DNA of 64,000 nucleotides from an uncultured Bacteroidales bacterium (lineage in GTDB: Bacteria > Bacteroidota > Bacteroidia > Bacteroidales > ML635J-15). A model generated the notes under the pieces. The model worked only from the letters and a program-made list of their open reading frames with translations, had not been told where the DNA came from and searched no databases. Shown piece by piece: positions 35,554 through 43,212 of this stretch. Each line of letters starts with the position of its first letter. The first letter of the stretch is position 1. The position numbers and the translations under genes were made by a program. The DNA lies in contig CALDKB010000016.1 of the NCBI GenBank assembly GCA_937899245.1, forward strand, positions 53,291 to 117,290, written 5' to 3'.

Positions 35554-35561
35554 CAAAAGTA
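35554..35561 (-). promoter_or_regulatory. -7 box for the BASS transporter
   Basis: Exact consensus TACTTTTG on the minus strand, 19 bases before the ATG at 35534; a TTTG at 35584-35587 lies 22 nt upstream as a candidate -33 element. Confidence 0.6.
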
Positions 35562-35571
35562 ATATTTTGTG

Positions 35572-35579
35572 TACCTTTG
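35572..35579 (+). promoter_or_regulatory. -7 box for the flavodoxin-MFS operon
   Basis: Exact consensus TACCTTTG, 27 bases before ATG 35607. A TTTG at 35545-35548 lies 23 nt upstream. The two divergent -7 boxes are only 10 bases apart, so polymerases binding both sides should compete. Confidence 0.65.
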
Positions 35580-35606
35580 CGGACAAAAAAAATTGAACAG
35601 ACAGTT

Positions 35607-36119
35607 ATGACAGCAATAAACCTTAATTTGCAGAAATTCATGAGCTTAGTGGTTTATTTTTCTTGGAGAGGCAATACTCGAGTTGTCGCAGGCAAGATTA
35701 AGTCGCTTGTCGGAGCCGATATTGTAGAGATTGTTCCCCAAACTGCATATACGTCGGACTATTCTGAATGTGTGGCGCAGGCGCGCAAGGAAACTAAGGA
35801 CGATTATCGGCCGGCAATAATGACACAAGTAGCCAACCTGAGCGATTATGATGTTATTTTTGTTGGAACGCCTAATTGGTGCGGAACAATAGCTCCACCA
35901 GTGGCAACTTTTCTTTCGCAGAATAATTTTGACGGTAAACTTATTGTTCCTTTTGTAACTCATGGCGGAGGGGCAATGGCACGATGCGAAAGCACTATGC
36001 AAAGTTTGGTTTTCAATGCCAGATTTAAGGACGGCATAGCAATAAGTGGTGAAAGTGTGAATGCTGCAGATGAGGATATTGCAGGCTGGCTGGAAAAAAT
36101 AGGCTTGTTAAAAAGATAA
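35607..36119 (+). CDS. Flavodoxin family protein
   Basis: 170 aa from ATG 35607; ATG 35640 (159 aa) is also possible, while the TTG at 35577 overlaps the promoter. Core fold of the Flavodoxin_4 type: SLVVYFSWRGNTRVVAGKI (FMN phosphate loop reading SWRGNT), GADIVEIVPQTAYTSDY, DVIFVGTPNWCGTIAPPV and FVTHGGGAMARC. These small FMN proteins carry electrons to reductases in the cytoplasm; the partner is unknown. It ends three bases before the MFS gene, so the two form an operon. It may feed one of the nearby reductases, but nothing in the sequence shows which. Confidence 0.85.
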   Translation: MTAINLNLQKFMSLVVYFSWRGNTRVVAGKIKSLVGADIVEIVPQTAYTSDYSECVAQARKETKDDYRPAIMTQVANLSDYDVIFVGTPNWCGTIAPPVATFLSQNNFDGKLIVPFVTHGGGAMARCESTMQSLVFNARFKDGIAISGESVNAADEDIAGWLEKIGLLKR

Positions 36120-36122
36120 ATC

Positions 36123-37313
36123 ATGGACGATCCGGAATGTAAGGAAAAACTGTGGAATGCTAACTACACAAAGGTGTGGCTTGCTAATTTCATGATATTT
36201 TTCTCGTTTATGCTTCTTGCGCCAATGTTGCCGTTGTATCTGAGCGACACATTCAATTCCGACAAGGATACAATAGGTTTTGTATTGTCGGGGTATACTC
36301 TTATGGCGTTGATTATTCGTCCGTTTGGAGGCTTTTTCGTTGATAGTTTCCCCCGGAAGAAGGTTTTGCTGATATGTTATTTCTTCTTTTTCATATTTTT
36401 TGCCGGCTATCTTGCGGCTGGGACTTTGCTTCTGTTTGCTATTGTAAGGACATTGCATGGAGCACCATTCGGTGCGGCTACGGTGGCAAACAGCACCGTC
36501 GCCATTGATGTGCTTCATCCTTCGCGACGTGCAGAAGGAATTGGCTATTATGGACTTAGCAATAATATTGCTTCGGCAATAGGTCCTACGGTGGCGATAT
36601 GGATTCATCAGGCAACAGGTAGTTACGACTTGATATTCCTGCTTTCGCTTATAATTTCGGGAATAGGCTTTGCAATAAATTCCACCTTGAAGATTCCTAC
36701 TCGCGAACTTGTGCAAGACAAGCCGAAGGTATCGCTTGATAGATTTTTCCTGCTTAAGGGCTGGAGCGAGGCTCTCGCAATGGTTTGCTATGCATTTTCG
36801 TATGGCGTAATTTCCACGTATATAGCAATTTACGGAAAAGAGGAACTTGGAATAACTGGTGGTACGGGCATCTTTTTCCTTCTATTGTCGTTAGGCTTGA
36901 TAATGTCGCGACTGATTGGAAGTCGTACATTGCGACAAGGGAAAATCGTGCAGAACGCATCGCTGGGCATTTGCGTTTCTGTATGTGGATATTTGCTTTT
37001 TGCGGCTTTGCATAATTCAGTCGGATTTTACCTTTCGGCGCTGATAATTGGATTGGGAAACGGGCATATGTGGCCAGCATTCCAGACAATGTTTATTAAC
37101 CTGGCACCGCATACGCAGCGAGGTACGGCCAATTCAAGTATTCTTATCAGCTGGGATATTGGTGTCGGGCTAGGAATTCTGATTGGAGGTATGCTAGTCG
37201 AATATTTTGGATATCATAGTGCTTTTTGGGGAGCGTGGATAATGAATGCAATTGGCGTTATTGCCTTTTTCGCATACGTTCGCAAAAGCTATTTGAAAAA
37301 CCGTTTGAGATAG
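36123..37313 (+). CDS. MFS transporter, 12 membrane helices
   Basis: 396 aa. Typical MFS signature after helix 2 (GGFFVDSFPRKKVLLI), a conserved RTLHGAPFGAA in helix 4-5 and a loop FGYHSAFWGAWIMNAIG at the end. The pattern matches drug/sugar-efflux DHA1-like members in Bacteroidetes. The ORF starts three bases after the flavodoxin gene and ends six bases before the convergent SDR gene, with no terminator between. Substrate unknown. Confidence 0.87.
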   Translation: MDDPECKEKLWNANYTKVWLANFMIFFSFMLLAPMLPLYLSDTFNSDKDTIGFVLSGYTLMALIIRPFGGFFVDSFPRKKVLLICYFFFFIFFAGYLAAGTLLLFAIVRTLHGAPFGAATVANSTVAIDVLHPSRRAEGIGYYGLSNNIASAIGPTVAIWIHQATGSYDLIFLLSLIISGIGFAINSTLKIPTRELVQDKPKVSLDRFFLLKGWSEALAMVCYAFSYGVISTYIAIYGKEELGITGGTGIFFLLLSLGLIMSRLIGSRTLRQGKIVQNASLGICVSVCGYLLFAALHNSVGFYLSALIIGLGNGHMWPAFQTMFINLAPHTQRGTANSSILISWDIGVGLGILIGGMLVEYFGYHSAFWGAWIMNAIGVIAFFAYVRKSYLKNRLR

Positions 37314-37319
37314 CTGTCT

Positions 37320-38096
37320 CTATTTTATATTCTGTTGTTTGCACCAGACTTTCATTACAAGTCTGTGGGGAAGCATTTTTACCATAGCGATTTGTGCACG
37401 AGCAATAAAACCGTATGTGCTTATGTCGCGTCCTTTTATTAAGTCGCGCCAGCCACGTGCAACAACCTTTTCTGGTTCGTACATTGCGTTGAAATAGGTG
37501 ATTTTGTCTTTTTCATCCTTGTTGTTGGCGACATCGAAAAATTCGGTTTTCGTCCAGTATGGACAAAGTGCTGTGACGCTAATTCCCTGAGGTTTCAGCT
37601 CTTTCCAGAGTCCTCGGCTGAAATTAAGTACGAATGCTTTTGTCGCTGCATATTCGGCTATGTATGGCACTGGCTGGAATGCCGCAACAGATGCAATATT
37701 CAAAATGCGGGAACCGGATCTCATGTATGGGATGCAAACATAGCAAATATCCATCAGGGCGCGGCAGTTCAAGGCAAGCATATTGTCGGCAATCTCTTGT
37801 GGAATGTCGCATATGGCTTGAAATTTGCCATATCCGGCAGCATTGACCAGAAGAGTAATTTCAACTTTTTCTTCTTCAAGTATTCTTTTTAGTTTAGGCA
37901 CGCTTTCGCTGTCGGCTAAGTCCATTGGAAGGCATTTTACTTTTTGGCCTTGCAGGTCGTTGGCAAGTTTCTGAAGTCTGTCTTCGCGACGTGCTATAAT
38001 CCAAAGTTCGTCGTAGTTGATATGTTGAGATGCTGTGCGGGCAAAACATTTGCCCATTCCGCTAGATGCGCCTGTTATGATTGCGATTTTTTTCAT
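37320..38096 (-). CDS. SDR family oxidoreductase
   Basis: 258 aa. TGASSGMGKCFARTASQ, LVNAAGYGKF (NAAG form of the Asn motif), SVAAFQPVPYIAEYAATKAFVL with catalytic Ser, Tyr and Lys. Belongs to the classical SDR group with the DltE/YdfG-like layout and is more distant from the 22981 and 32470 pair, since it lacks their charged TPG-F/AIN tail. The fourth SDR in the window, downstream of the NhaD terminator with no promoter identified. Substrate unknown. Confidence 0.85.
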   Translation of the reverse strand: MKKIAIITGASSGMGKCFARTASQHINYDELWIIARREDRLQKLANDLQGQKVKCLPMDLADSESVPKLKRILEEEKVEITLLVNAAGYGKFQAICDIPQEIADNMLALNCRALMDICYVCIPYMRSGSRILNIASVAAFQPVPYIAEYAATKAFVLNFSRGLWKELKPQGISVTALCPYWTKTEFFDVANNKDEKDKITYFNAMYEPEKVVARGWRDLIKGRDISTYGFIARAQIAMVKMLPHRLVMKVWCKQQNIK

Positions 38097-38113
38097 TATG
38101 CTTGTGCTTTAAT

Positions 38114-38143
38114 AAAAAAAGGCACGTTTAAACGTGCCTTTTT
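38114..38143 (-). terminator. Terminator of the NhaD-type gene
   Basis: A7-GGCACGT / ACGTGCC-T5 hairpin with a 2-4 nt loop, 13 bases after the minus-strand stop at 38156 and only 17 bases before the start of the downstream SDR gene. Confidence 0.85.
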
Positions 38144-38155
38144 ATTTATGTTTTG

Positions 38156-39520
38156 TTATGCGGTTATCATTGGTATCAGCCATAGGAATATTACCTGAGT
38201 GAGGATGTAGATAGGAAGAAGGACAGTCAACGAGAACTTGGCGATGTAGCCGAAGAACGACGGCATCTTAATTCCGTTTTCCTCAGCGATCGACTTAACC
38301 ATGAAGTTAGGTCCATTGCCAATGTAAGTCATTGCACCAAAGAATACTGCACCTATTGAAATGGCTTTTAGAAGCAATTCAGGGAATCCTCCATTTACCA
38401 TGTCAATCATATTTGCATCAATGCCTGCAAGAGTATCTGGAGTAAGGCCGCAACCGACTTCGTAGAATGCGATAGCGGTAGGAGTGTTGTCAAGGAATGA
38501 ACTCAAGGCACCTGTCAGGTAGTAGAATTGCCATGTGGAGTCAAGTCCCCATGACGATGCGTTGTTGCTCAAGTAAATCATCGTAGGTATCATGGTTGCG
38601 AAAATTCCAAGGAATAATACTGCAACTTCGATGATTGGAGTCCATGTGAACTTGTTGTCTTCACGGACTTTTTTCTTAGTCGTGAGCATTGAGAGTACGA
38701 TAAGGGCGATGAGGGCATATTCGCGAAGGAATTTTATCCATACAGGAGCATCTTCGGCACCCATTTGTGGGATAGTGCCAGGATTGATGAATGCAACTGC
38801 GGCGACAACACCGAGCAACCATGCAAAATTCAATTTGCCTTCAAGTTTTATCGGCTGTTTCATTGCCTTGTCGAGCATGATGTCGGCAGGATTTTCTTTC
38901 TTGTAGTAATGGCAATCGAGAATGTAATAGACAATAAGCAGCATTACAATTGCGAACAGCCATGCAGGAACTAGTTTCAGGAACCAAGTGAAGCTTACAC
39001 CGCGCAAATATAGCATGAATAGAGGTGGATCACCAAGTGGTGTGAGCAGACCACCGCAGTTCGCTACTGCAGCAATGAAGAATAGCATTGTGTGAACTTT
39101 GTATTTGCGTTCTGCGTTTGTGCGGATAACAGGACGGATGAGAAGCATTGCGGCACCTGTAGTTCCCATGATAGAGGCTAGAATAGCTCCAAGTCCGAGG
39201 AATAAAGTGTTTATTTTTGGAGTTGCTTCGATATCACCTTTCAGGTGAATGCCACCTGTAATTACAAATAGTGCGCAAAGCAGAATTATAAATGGCACGT
39301 AGTCGAAAATCAACTGGTGCATCAAATTGTGAGTCATTCCGTTGTAGATAAGGAAAATTGCAACAGGAATACCTAGAATCAGTGATACTATGAGCTTGTT
39401 GAGATTCTTTTCCCACCAGTGTTCAAGTTTGCCGATAAGAGGGCAGACTGCAATCATGAGAAGCATAAGTACAAAAGGAATGCTGGCCCACAATGGCATT
39501 GTTTCTAATGTTACATTCAT
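38156..39520 (-). CDS. NhaD-type sodium:proton antiporter (ion transporter superfamily)
   Basis: 454 aa from ATG 39520; a longer frame to 39559 would start with TTG. About 12-13 membrane helices. NhaD/ion-transporter superfamily features: GGIHLKGD, IMGTTGAAMLLIRPVIRTN, CGGLLTPLGDPPLFM, LDNTPTAIAFYE and FGAMTYIGNGPNFMVKSIA. These match the Bacteroidetes 'sodium:proton antiporter NhaD'. It exchanges Na+ for H+ across the inner membrane, which fits organisms that use sodium-motive force (and would support a sodium-coupled BASS transporter, by inference). Confidence 0.88.
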   Translation of the reverse strand: MNVTLETMPLWASIPFVLMLLMIAVCPLIGKLEHWWEKNLNKLIVSLILGIPVAIFLIYNGMTHNLMHQLIFDYVPFIILLCALFVITGGIHLKGDIEATPKINTLFLGLGAILASIMGTTGAAMLLIRPVIRTNAERKYKVHTMLFFIAAVANCGGLLTPLGDPPLFMLYLRGVSFTWFLKLVPAWLFAIVMLLIVYYILDCHYYKKENPADIMLDKAMKQPIKLEGKLNFAWLLGVVAAVAFINPGTIPQMGAEDAPVWIKFLREYALIALIVLSMLTTKKKVREDNKFTWTPIIEVAVLFLGIFATMIPTMIYLSNNASSWGLDSTWQFYYLTGALSSFLDNTPTAIAFYEVGCGLTPDTLAGIDANMIDMVNGGFPELLLKAISIGAVFFGAMTYIGNGPNFMVKSIAEENGIKMPSFFGYIAKFSLTVLLPIYILTQVIFLWLIPMITA

Positions 39521-39601
39521 TTGGTTATGTTTTTGGGGGTATCTAATTAAATTTCTCAAAAAGGTAAAAGGTGGAGATGCTAATGCACCTCCACTAATAA
39601 A

Positions 39602-40744
39602 TTATCTTGTCAAACCACCAGCGATGATGATCTTCATAATTTCTGAAGTACCGCCAGATGGAACGATAGCCAATGCATCGCGCATATATCTGCCGGCAGC
39701 GTATTCGTTGATAACGCCGTAGCCACCCATAAGTTCGATAGTGCGTTTTGCGGCGCGAATTGCTGCTTCTGATGCATATAATTTAGCAGCAGCCACATCC
39801 GGAACACATTCTGTACCACGGTCGTAGATTGCTGTTGCATTGAAAAGCATATTTTCTGCAGCTTCGTATTCAACTTTGTTTTCTGCAATCAAGAATTGTA
39901 TTGCCTGCAATGCGGTCAATGGTTTACCGTAAACAACGCGTTCTTTTGCGAACTTGATACCGTCTTCGAGACAAGCCTTTAGAACACCAGTTGCGATTGC
40001 AGCCATGCCCGAACGACCGAAGTGTCCGATAGTGTGCATTGCAACCTTCATGCCGTCGCCAACCTTGCTCAAAATGCAGTCGTCGGCAACCTTAACGTCG
40101 TTAAGGATAACTTCGCCAGTTACAGAACCTTTAAGACCGAGCTTGTGTTCTTCGCGACCTGGGGTCAATCCCGGAGTCTCCGGAGGAACGATTACTGCGC
40201 TCAAAATCTTGCGGCCTTTTTCGTTAACACCGCTGCAGCCGATAATTACGTTTACGTTTGCAATGTGTGAGTTTGTGATGAAGCACTTACGGCCGTTCAA
40301 AACATAACCGGTTTCGGTCTTTTCGATTGTTGTGCCCTGGTTGCCAAGGTCTGAACCGCCAGTAGGTTCTGTTGCCGACAAACCGCCAACCTTTGTGCCT
40401 GCACAAAGTTCTGGCAAATATTTAGCCTTCTGTTCTTCTGTACCCCAGTTAAGTATTGCTGCAACGCCCAAATCGTGAGTCATGATTGCAATACCCAAAC
40501 CTGCTGAATAGCGAGAAACTTCTTCGATGATGATTGCTCTTTCGGTAAGTCCTAAACCAACGCCGCCGTACTGCTGTGGTACAAAGCAACCGAGCATACC
40601 CATCTGACCCAATGTAGGCCACATTTCAACCGGACATCTATCTTCTGCGTCCCATTCTGCTGCATGAGGTGCGATTTCCTGTTCTACGAATTCGCGAACT
40701 ACCTTCTGCAACATCTTCTGATCTTCTGTGAAAAATTGAAACAT
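39602..40744 (-). CDS. Acyl-CoA dehydrogenase family protein, catalytic base not recognised
   Basis: 380 aa, the standard length. Family motifs: QQYGGVGLGLTERAIIIEE, GGLSATEPTGGSDLGNQGT (flavin site), NGRKCFITN, ERVVYGKPLTALQAIQF, and QLMGGYGV-like ELMGGYGVINEYAAGRYMRD. The C-terminal loop reads VPSGGTSEIMK where butyryl-CoA dehydrogenases have IYEGTSEI with the catalytic Glu; the alternative position used by isovaleryl-CoA and long-chain enzymes (ER at the start of the G helix) reads HFGRSGMAA, also without Glu. So neither usual base is visible. The neighbour upstream on the same strand is an AbfD-like protein, itself atypical. No ETF genes are adjacent. Role is open: a noncanonical dehydrogenase, reductase or a binding protein. 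Confidence 0.82.
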   Translation of the reverse strand: MFQFFTEDQKMLQKVVREFVEQEIAPHAAEWDAEDRCPVEMWPTLGQMGMLGCFVPQQYGGVGLGLTERAIIIEEVSRYSAGLGIAIMTHDLGVAAILNWGTEEQKAKYLPELCAGTKVGGLSATEPTGGSDLGNQGTTIEKTETGYVLNGRKCFITNSHIANVNVIIGCSGVNEKGRKILSAVIVPPETPGLTPGREEHKLGLKGSVTGEVILNDVKVADDCILSKVGDGMKVAMHTIGHFGRSGMAAIATGVLKACLEDGIKFAKERVVYGKPLTALQAIQFLIAENKVEYEAAENMLFNATAIYDRGTECVPDVAAAKLYASEAAIRAAKRTIELMGGYGVINEYAAGRYMRDALAIVPSGGTSEIMKIIIAGGLTR

Positions 40745-40804
40745 AATTTTCTTCTTTTATTTTGTTAAAACTTTTTTCCCGCATAAATGTTTGGCGGGCA
40801 TAAA

Positions 40805-40840
40805 TAAAAAAATGCGATTGCAGGAACTCTGCAATCGCAT
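40805..40840 (-). terminator. Terminator of the AbfD-like gene
   Basis: Perfect 12-bp stem ATGCGATTGCAG / CTGCAATCGCAT with a 5-nt loop and a T-tract on the minus strand, 10 bases after the stop at 40850. It means the acyl-CoA dehydrogenase gene needs read-through or its own promoter. Confidence 0.85.
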
Positions 40841-40849
40841 ATATTCAAA

Positions 40850-42307
40850 TTATTTCTTTACAACCACTGGATCTGGAATATCTTCTGTGATACCAGCAAC
40901 CTTCTTAGCCATTTCTGCGTATTCTTCGAATGGGGTAGATGCCTTAACAACCATCTTTGCACCATCTGGAGAACCGCCACCATGCATACAACCAGGAACG
41001 CCAGCACCGATTGTCAACCATTCTGACAATCTAACAGCTCTCATTCTGCTTTCGGTTGAGCAATCGCCAGCCTTGATGATGTTAGTGATGAATTCGCCGT
41101 ATGCAGGGTTGTGGAAGTCTTCGTATGTAGGTGCGCAACCAGTTTCAACAATACCACCGCCGATTTCCTGGCAGAGACGCTTTGTTTCGTATGGCAATGT
41201 TGCAACATACATCTTGTTGAGGTGAGCAATCTTCGAGTTGGAAACCCAAACGCCGTTCTTCTGTCCGCCGAGTGCCATAGCGCCAACGCCTAGACCGAAA
41301 GTTGTTTCGTTGTTTGCTGCCATTGCAACAAGCTTGTCGTCGAATTTCTTGCTTGAGATACCGTTAGCGCGAGCCATAAGCATGCTAGCACCAATCATAA
41401 TATCGCCCTGTCCAGCAACGCAAGCGCCGATGCAAGCACGGTAGTTAGCTGTGAAATATTCGATAACCTTGCCGGCATATTTGAATTCTCCAGCCATGAA
41501 AACGCGTTCGTTTGGAATAAATACGTTGTCGAACAGCAAGTAAGCCTGAGTAATACCAGTTTCAGGAACATCCCAGTTCTTCTGATATTCACGGTCGTCG
41601 CTTGGACGGCGAGTTTCAACGATTGTCAAGCCTTCGATGTCGCGAGGGCAAACGAAAGAAACAGCGAAATCAGCGTCAGTGTCCTTGTAGCCAGAGCCCG
41701 GGAGGATGAAGATTTCGTCGGAAGCAGCAACACCGCAAATCATAACCTTGGCACCGCGAACTACGATACCGTCGGCACGCTTTTCAACGATGTGAACATT
41801 GCTGTCGAGACATGGCTGCTGATGAGGTTTCAAGCTACGGTTGCCTTTTGCGTCGGTAAGAGCAGCTGCGCAAAGAATGCCACGTTCCTGTGCCGAAAGG
41901 ATCCATGTCTTAAGTCTTTCCTGGTAGTTGGTTCCGAATTCTGCATCAATGTCGTGAGTTACTGCCCACATTACGTTCTGAGCATTCCAACCAACGCAAG
42001 TGCCACCAGAGCAAGTACCAGTCAAGCGGTACATTTCACGTTTCATGCGTGCATTGTTCATGATGTCTTCCAAAGTTCTCATCATGCTGTTGAAACGCAT
42101 AATCGGTTTTCCTGTGAAATCGGAAACTGTTGTGAAAATGTCCTTCTTTTCTTCGCATGCAGCACCGTCGTATGCGCGTGCATGACTTTCAACTGTACGA
42201 CGTGTTGCTGGGTGGGTGGTAACGTCGTTAATCAATTCACCATTCTTGTAAATGTTTGGTCTCATTGCCTTTAGGGCAGCCAAATACTGTTCACGAGTTC
42301 TTATCAT
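40850..42307 (-). CDS. 4-hydroxybutyryl-CoA dehydratase/4-hydroxyphenylacetate hydroxylase-family flavoprotein, divergent
   Basis: 485 aa, standard length. Family evidence: TREQYLAALKAMRPNIY at the start, AVTHDIDAEFGTNYQERL, IVVRGAKVMICG, DNVFIPNERVFMAGEF, MHGGGSPDGAKMV and a 14-residue basic tail. From memory of the Clostridium aminobutyricum enzyme, its [4Fe-4S] cluster uses Cys99, Cys103, His292 and Cys299, with Lys300 next. Here the first pair reads TCSGGTCVGW (spacing one residue longer), and the His-x6-Cys-Lys region reads NYRACIGACVAG, placing Tyr at the His and Val at the Lys position. So the canonical cluster is probably not formed and dehydratase activity is doubtful. A -7 box at 42337-42344 and a terminator make it a one-gene unit. 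Confidence 0.8.
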   Translation of the reverse strand: MIRTREQYLAALKAMRPNIYKNGELINDVTTHPATRRTVESHARAYDGAACEEKKDIFTTVSDFTGKPIMRFNSMMRTLEDIMNNARMKREMYRLTGTCSGGTCVGWNAQNVMWAVTHDIDAEFGTNYQERLKTWILSAQERGILCAAALTDAKGNRSLKPHQQPCLDSNVHIVEKRADGIVVRGAKVMICGVAASDEIFILPGSGYKDTDADFAVSFVCPRDIEGLTIVETRRPSDDREYQKNWDVPETGITQAYLLFDNVFIPNERVFMAGEFKYAGKVIEYFTANYRACIGACVAGQGDIMIGASMLMARANGISSKKFDDKLVAMAANNETTFGLGVGAMALGGQKNGVWVSNSKIAHLNKMYVATLPYETKRLCQEIGGGIVETGCAPTYEDFHNPAYGEFITNIIKAGDCSTESRMRAVRLSEWLTIGAGVPGCMHGGGSPDGAKMVVKASTPFEEYAEMAKKVAGITEDIPDPVVVKK

Positions 42308-42336
42308 AATATTGTCTTTTAATTTATTTTGATTTG

Positions 42337-42344
42337 CAAAGATA
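42337..42344 (-). promoter_or_regulatory. -7 box for the AbfD-like gene
   Basis: Exact consensus TATCTTTG on the minus strand, 30 bases before the ATG at 42307; no -33 element seen. Confidence 0.55.
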
Positions 42345-42513
42345 CTTTTTTTATTTCTTAATTCCTATATGTTTAACGAAAGGATTTTTTGAAAAAGTAC
42401 CATTAGCATTCAGAAAGGCATCGCCTGGCAATGCGGACGAGAAAGTTTAGCATGAAATAGAAAACCGCCACCAATAAATTGATAGCCGTTAGTTTTTAGT
42501 ATGTGTTGAAATC

Positions 42514-43146
42514 CTATTTGCGAACAGGTCTTACAGACATCCCGACATCGCGAGTGTCGCCTACGATTAAGTCGTTGTAATCGCTGCTGATAGTGAGGAA
42601 TTTTACGTATATCGGCAGGTCTGGGTCTGCTGATGCTGACCAGTAGAAACCTTCTGGCGTGCTGTAGCTAAAGCTTAAATCGCTAGTGTTGCCGGCTGCA
42701 GGAAGAAAAATGCTGTTTCCGTTAGGCCCTGTAATCAGTTGTCCGCCAATGTTGTTTTTTTCTGTCCATTCCAATTTGCAGTTTTCTAATAGTTCCTCAA
42801 ACTGTTCCAATGTGGGAGTTTGCCAGTCTTCGCCCCAGTTTATGGTGGCGGCATCGTCGCATGACTGAAGAACTAAGTTCTTGTCGGTCGTGTTGTACTT
42901 TTGTTGATTCTTTGTGCCAAAAGCGTAAGTTTCGCGAGTGTACTCTTTTTTGACTTTTGTTTCGCCCCAAGCAAATAAATCGCCAAAATCTTCAGGATTT
43001 GTAGCTCCCACATTGCAGGTGGCCCATTTTGTTCCGCTAGGCAATCCTAAATCTACAAATTCGTGCTATTTTTGACTTTGGGAGCAACTGGTGTTGGCAA
43101 ATACCATAATGCCAGCAAATGCAATTAAGCTAAAAATTTTTTTCAT
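42514..43146 (-). pseudogene. FISUMP-domain lipoprotein interrupted by an in-frame TAG
   Basis: The frame from ATG 43146 gives a clean lipoprotein signal (MKKIFSLIAFAGIMVFANTS then Cys) and then, after 26 codons, an in-frame TAG at 43066-43068. Without a shift, the same frame continues HEFVDLGLPSGTKWATCNVGA and runs 184 more codons through a complete FISUMP (Fibrobacter succinogenes major paralogous) domain to the stop at 42514, with GDLFAWGETK, WQTPTLEQFEELL and VGMSVRPVRK. So one base change separates the signal peptide from its domain. The most likely reading is a recently broken gene; sequencing error or read-through are alternatives. TAG ends other genes here, for example the flavoprotein at 6453, so the code is standard. 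Confidence 0.82.
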
Positions 43147-43212
43147 AATTACTGATGTGTTAAAGGTTTGTTATTTGTTATTATTTAATAATGCAAATGA
43201 AATATAGAATCT

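Noticed and set aside
42514..43146. Reassigned TAG codon
   Set aside because: Other genes in the window end with TAG and would otherwise run on; a single nonsense mutation is simpler.
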